64,000 nucleotides of DNA from Rhizobium tibeticum (GTDB taxonomy: Bacteria; Pseudomonadota; Alphaproteobacteria; Rhizobiales; Rhizobiaceae): NCBI RefSeq assembly GCF_900110205.1, contig NZ_FOCV01000004.1, forward strand, positions 186,001 through 250,000, read 5' to 3'. Both the position numbers and the translations under genes were made by a program. A model generated the notes under the pieces. It was not told the origin of the DNA, did not search any database, and was given only the letters and a program-made list of their open reading frames with translations. Positions 61,990 to 64,000 of the stretch are shown piece after piece. Positions within the stretch are counted from its first letter, which is position 1. Every line of letters starts with the position of its first letter.

Positions 61990-63135
61990 CTAGAGCGCCA
62001 CCGCCTCCACCCTCTTGCCGACGAAGCGAAGAGCGACCTGGCCCTGGATGAGCTGCAGCGCCGGCTCGCCGAAAAGCTCCCGCCGCCAGCCATGGAGCGC
62101 CGCGACTTCGGCGTTCTCGCCTTCGGCGGCGATCTTGTCGAGATCCTCGCTGTTGGCAATCACCTTCGGTGCGACGCCATGTTTTTCCGAGATCAGCTTC
62201 AACAGGACCTTCAGCAGTTCGGCGGCGGCTGCTGCGCCTTCGGGCGGCTGCGTCTGTCGTGGTGCATGCGGCATCTCGGCCTTCGGCAACGCAAGCGCTG
62301 CATTGACGGCTTCGACGACGGCGGCACCGGTGGCGGATCGCTCCCAACCCTTCGGGATCGTGCGCAGGCGACCGAGCGCTTCAGCGTCCTTCGGCTGCTG
62401 CTGGGCGATTTCGTAGATCGCGTCGTCCTTCAGCACCCGCGACCGAGGGACGTTGCGGGAGCGCGCCTCGCGCTCGCGCCAGGCAGCGACATACTTCAGG
62501 ATGGCAAGCTCCTGTGGCTTGCGCAGGCGCATTTTCAGCCGCTGCCAGGCATCGTCTGGATGCATGTCGTAGGTCTCGCGGGCCTCGAGGATATCCATCT
62601 CCTCCCGAAGCCAGGACGAGCGGCCTTCGCGTTCCAGCTCGGCTTTGAGATAGAGGTAGACGTCGCGCAGATGCGTCACGTCGGCAAGAGCGTAGTCCAG
62701 CTGCTTTTCCGAAAGCGGCCGGCGGCTCCAGTCGGTGAAGCGCGAGGATTTGTCGATCTGAACGCCCTTGGTGCGGCTGACGAGCTGGTCATAGGAGACG
62801 GAGTCTCCGAAACCGCAAACCATCGCGGCAACCTGCGTATCGAAGATCGGATGCGGGATGAGACCGCCGCGGTTGTGGATGATCTCGATATCCTGGCGCG
62901 CGGCATGGAAGACCTTCAGCACGGCAGGATTGGCCATCAACTCGAAAAACGGCGTGAGGTCGAGACCCTTCGCCAACGGATCGACCAGCACTTCCGTCGT
63001 CGGGCTTGCCATCTGGATTAAGCAGAGTTCCGGCCAGAACGTGGTCTCTCGGAGAAACTCGGTGTCGATGGTAATGAATTCTGACTTGGCCAGCTCTTTG
63101 CAGGCCGCCTCCAAATCGGCGGTTGTTTCGATCAT
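61990..63135 (-). CDS. rnd: Ribonuclease D
   Basis: RNase D trims the 3' ends of tRNA precursors. The 381-residue protein has the DEDD exonuclease domain: IDTEFLRE (Asp and Glu), HAARQDIEII (Asp) and SEKQLDYALADVTHL (Tyr-x3-Asp). One or two HRDC-like helical domains follow (about 205-375). In related genomes rnd lies close to ppk-ppx; here about 4.7 kb of other genes come between. Confidence 0.95.
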   Translation of the reverse strand: MIETTADLEAACKELAKSEFITIDTEFLRETTFWPELCLIQMASPTTEVLVDPLAKGLDLTPFFELMANPAVLKVFHAARQDIEIIHNRGGLIPHPIFDTQVAAMVCGFGDSVSYDQLVSRTKGVQIDKSSRFTDWSRRPLSEKQLDYALADVTHLRDVYLYLKAELEREGRSSWLREEMDILEARETYDMHPDDAWQRLKMRLRKPQELAILKYVAAWREREARSRNVPRSRVLKDDAIYEIAQQQPKDAEALGRLRTIPKGWERSATGAAVVEAVNAALALPKAEMPHAPRQTQPPEGAAAAAELLKVLLKLISEKHGVAPKVIANSEDLDKIAAEGENAEVAALHGWRRELFGEPALQLIQGQVALRFVGKRVEAVAL

Positions 63136-63218
63136 CTCAATTCATTCGCAGGATAGACATAGTTGAACCTTCCTTCTCCTTTCGGCCGGATATGTCAACT
63201 AGAACCCGCAAAGACCTG

Positions 63219-64000
63219 TCAAACAACTCTAACATAACTGGTCATGCCGGTCTTTTGATGCTCGATGATGTGGCAGTGCAGCAGCCAATCGCCCGGACTG
63301 TCGGCAACGAAGGCGAGCTGGACCTTTTCATCCGGTTGGACGAGATAGGTGTCGCTGATGAGTGGCATGACATTGCGCGTCGAGGACGACAGCACGGTAA
63401 AGCTCATGCCGTGCAGGTGGATGGGATGCGTATGTGGCGTCACGTTCTCGAGCTGCAGGATGTAGCTCTTGCCGAGCTTCAGTTCCGCCAGCGGCGCCGT
63501 CGGGTCAGGTGTGTCGCCCGGCCACGGCACCTTGTTGATGGCCCAGAAGCTGTAGCCGAGTGTGCCGCAGATGCTGTCGGCAGGCGCGCTTTCGGCCGTG
63601 GCGCTGAGAATGAGCGGTATCTTCTGTGCCGAGGACAGATCGGCCTTGGCGACCGGGTTTTCGCCGAGCGTGGCGAGATCGCCGACATGACGCTTCAACG
63701 ATGTTCCGACAGCCCTAAGCTTGGCGATCGTCTTCGGCGTCGTGCCCCTGATGTCTTCGAGTGTCGCAATGGCGCCCTCGCTGTCCGGCATCCGCACGGC
63801 GAGATCGAGGCGCTGGCCGGGGCCGATCAGCAGCAGATCGAGCGGAAAGCGTTTCGGTACGGGATTGCCGTCGATCGCAATCACGGTTGCCTCGGCACCT
63901 TCCATCTTCAGCGAGAAGATGCGGGTGACGTCGGTCACGGCAATCCGTAGCCGGATGAGACCGCCGGCCGGCGCATCATATTGCGGCTCCCGGTGCCAGT
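63219..64000 (-). CDS. Multicopper oxidase, C-terminal part (5' end off the window)
   Basis: At least 260 residues are visible and the frame is open to the right edge (it reads WHREPQYDAPAGGLIRLRI before TDVTRIFSLKMEGA). The last cupredoxin domain has the copper ligands HTHPIHLHG (types 1 to 3) and HCHIIEHQKTGM (His-Cys-His, with the axial Met of the type 1 site). IDGNPVPKRF and LLIGPGQRLDLAVRM belong to the middle domain. It is probably a periplasmic laccase/CueO-like or copper-resistance oxidase. The N-terminus, signal and substrate-defining loops are not seen. A GTG at 63938 should not be taken as the start, because homology continues upstream. Confidence 0.9.
   Translation of the reverse strand, partial: WHREPQYDAPAGGLIRLRIAVTDVTRIFSLKMEGAEATVIAIDGNPVPKRFPLDLLLIGPGQRLDLAVRMPDSEGAIATLEDIRGTTPKTIAKLRAVGTSLKRHVGDLATLGENPVAKADLSSAQKIPLILSATAESAPADSICGTLGYSFWAINKVPWPGDTPDPTAPLAELKLGKSYILQLENVTPHTHPIHLHGMSFTVLSSSTRNVMPLISDTYLVQPDEKVQLAFVADSPGDWLLHCHIIEHQKTGMTSYVRVV

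Noticed and set aside
1..64000. CRISPR arrays, rRNA or tRNA genes, prophage modules
   Set aside because: No regularly spaced repeats, rRNA-like or cloverleaf sequence, integrase or phage structural motif was seen on either strand.

Overview
This 64 kb window looks like the chromosome of a member of the Rhizobiaceae (Rhizobium/Agrobacterium type). The evidence is gene content and order: rpsF-rpsR-membrane protein-rplI next to dnaB; fabD-fabG-acpP-fabF-mltG-yicC-gmk; rsmA-pdxA-surA-lptD-lptG-lptF; purN-purM, perM-like, hdaA, ppk, ppx and then rnd; and a RopB/Omp25-type outer membrane protein. Base composition is high in G+C, genes are densely packed and ATGA stop/start overlaps are frequent. 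I saw no rRNA, tRNA, CRISPR array, prophage or intact insertion sequence.

Layout. 1-4.5 kb: 5' part of dnaB (minus), then a MarR regulator with an EmrB/EmrA-type efflux pair (plus). 4.5-7.3 kb: ribosomal operon rpsF-rpsR-DUF2232-rplI (minus). 7.3-10.3 kb: class III cyclase with TPRs and a Tas-like aldo/keto reductase. 10.5-17 kb: fatty acid synthesis (fabD, fabG, acpP, fabF), then mltG, yicC and gmk. 17-24.6 kb: convergent minus-strand block for rRNA methylation, PLP synthesis and LPS transport. 24.7-34.2 kb: PAP2 phosphatase, pepA-holC, grpB-like, sugar dehydrogenase, polysaccharide deacetylase lipoprotein, ABC-F protein, degenerate GGDEF protein and ndk. 34.3-40.5 kb: CGNR regulator-lipoprotein operon divergent from an orphan LivH-type permease, moaE-moaD-pgsA, and SDR-uvrC. 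40.9-47.8 kb: RopB-like porin, SDR/LysR pair, GST, rlmJ, molybdopterin oxidoreductase-nudK. 47.8-49.6 kb: a decaying VapBC-type module and a stand-alone phnM. 49.6-57.3 kb: purN-purM divergent from perM-like-hdaA, then ppk-ppx. 57.3-64 kb: DMT permease, IS5-type transposase remnant, VOC protein between direct repeats, phytase-like secreted protein, a second cyclase, rnd, and the C-terminal part of a multicopper oxidase.

Most genes are housekeeping: envelope biogenesis, lipid and LPS supply, nucleotide metabolism and translation. The accessory signals sit in small islands. The most useful new observations are: a PHO-box plus -10 promoter directly in front of ppk, in a stretch rich in phosphorus genes; a strong dyad between the CGNR regulator and the orphan permease; a 12-bp inverted repeat that would bury the ribosome binding site of the GrpB-like gene; a toxin gene carrying a single-base frameshift; and an 87-bp imperfect direct repeat flanking a VOC gene next to a transposase remnant. 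I did not find a clearly new multi-gene system. All function calls come from reading motifs and gene order; no database search was run.
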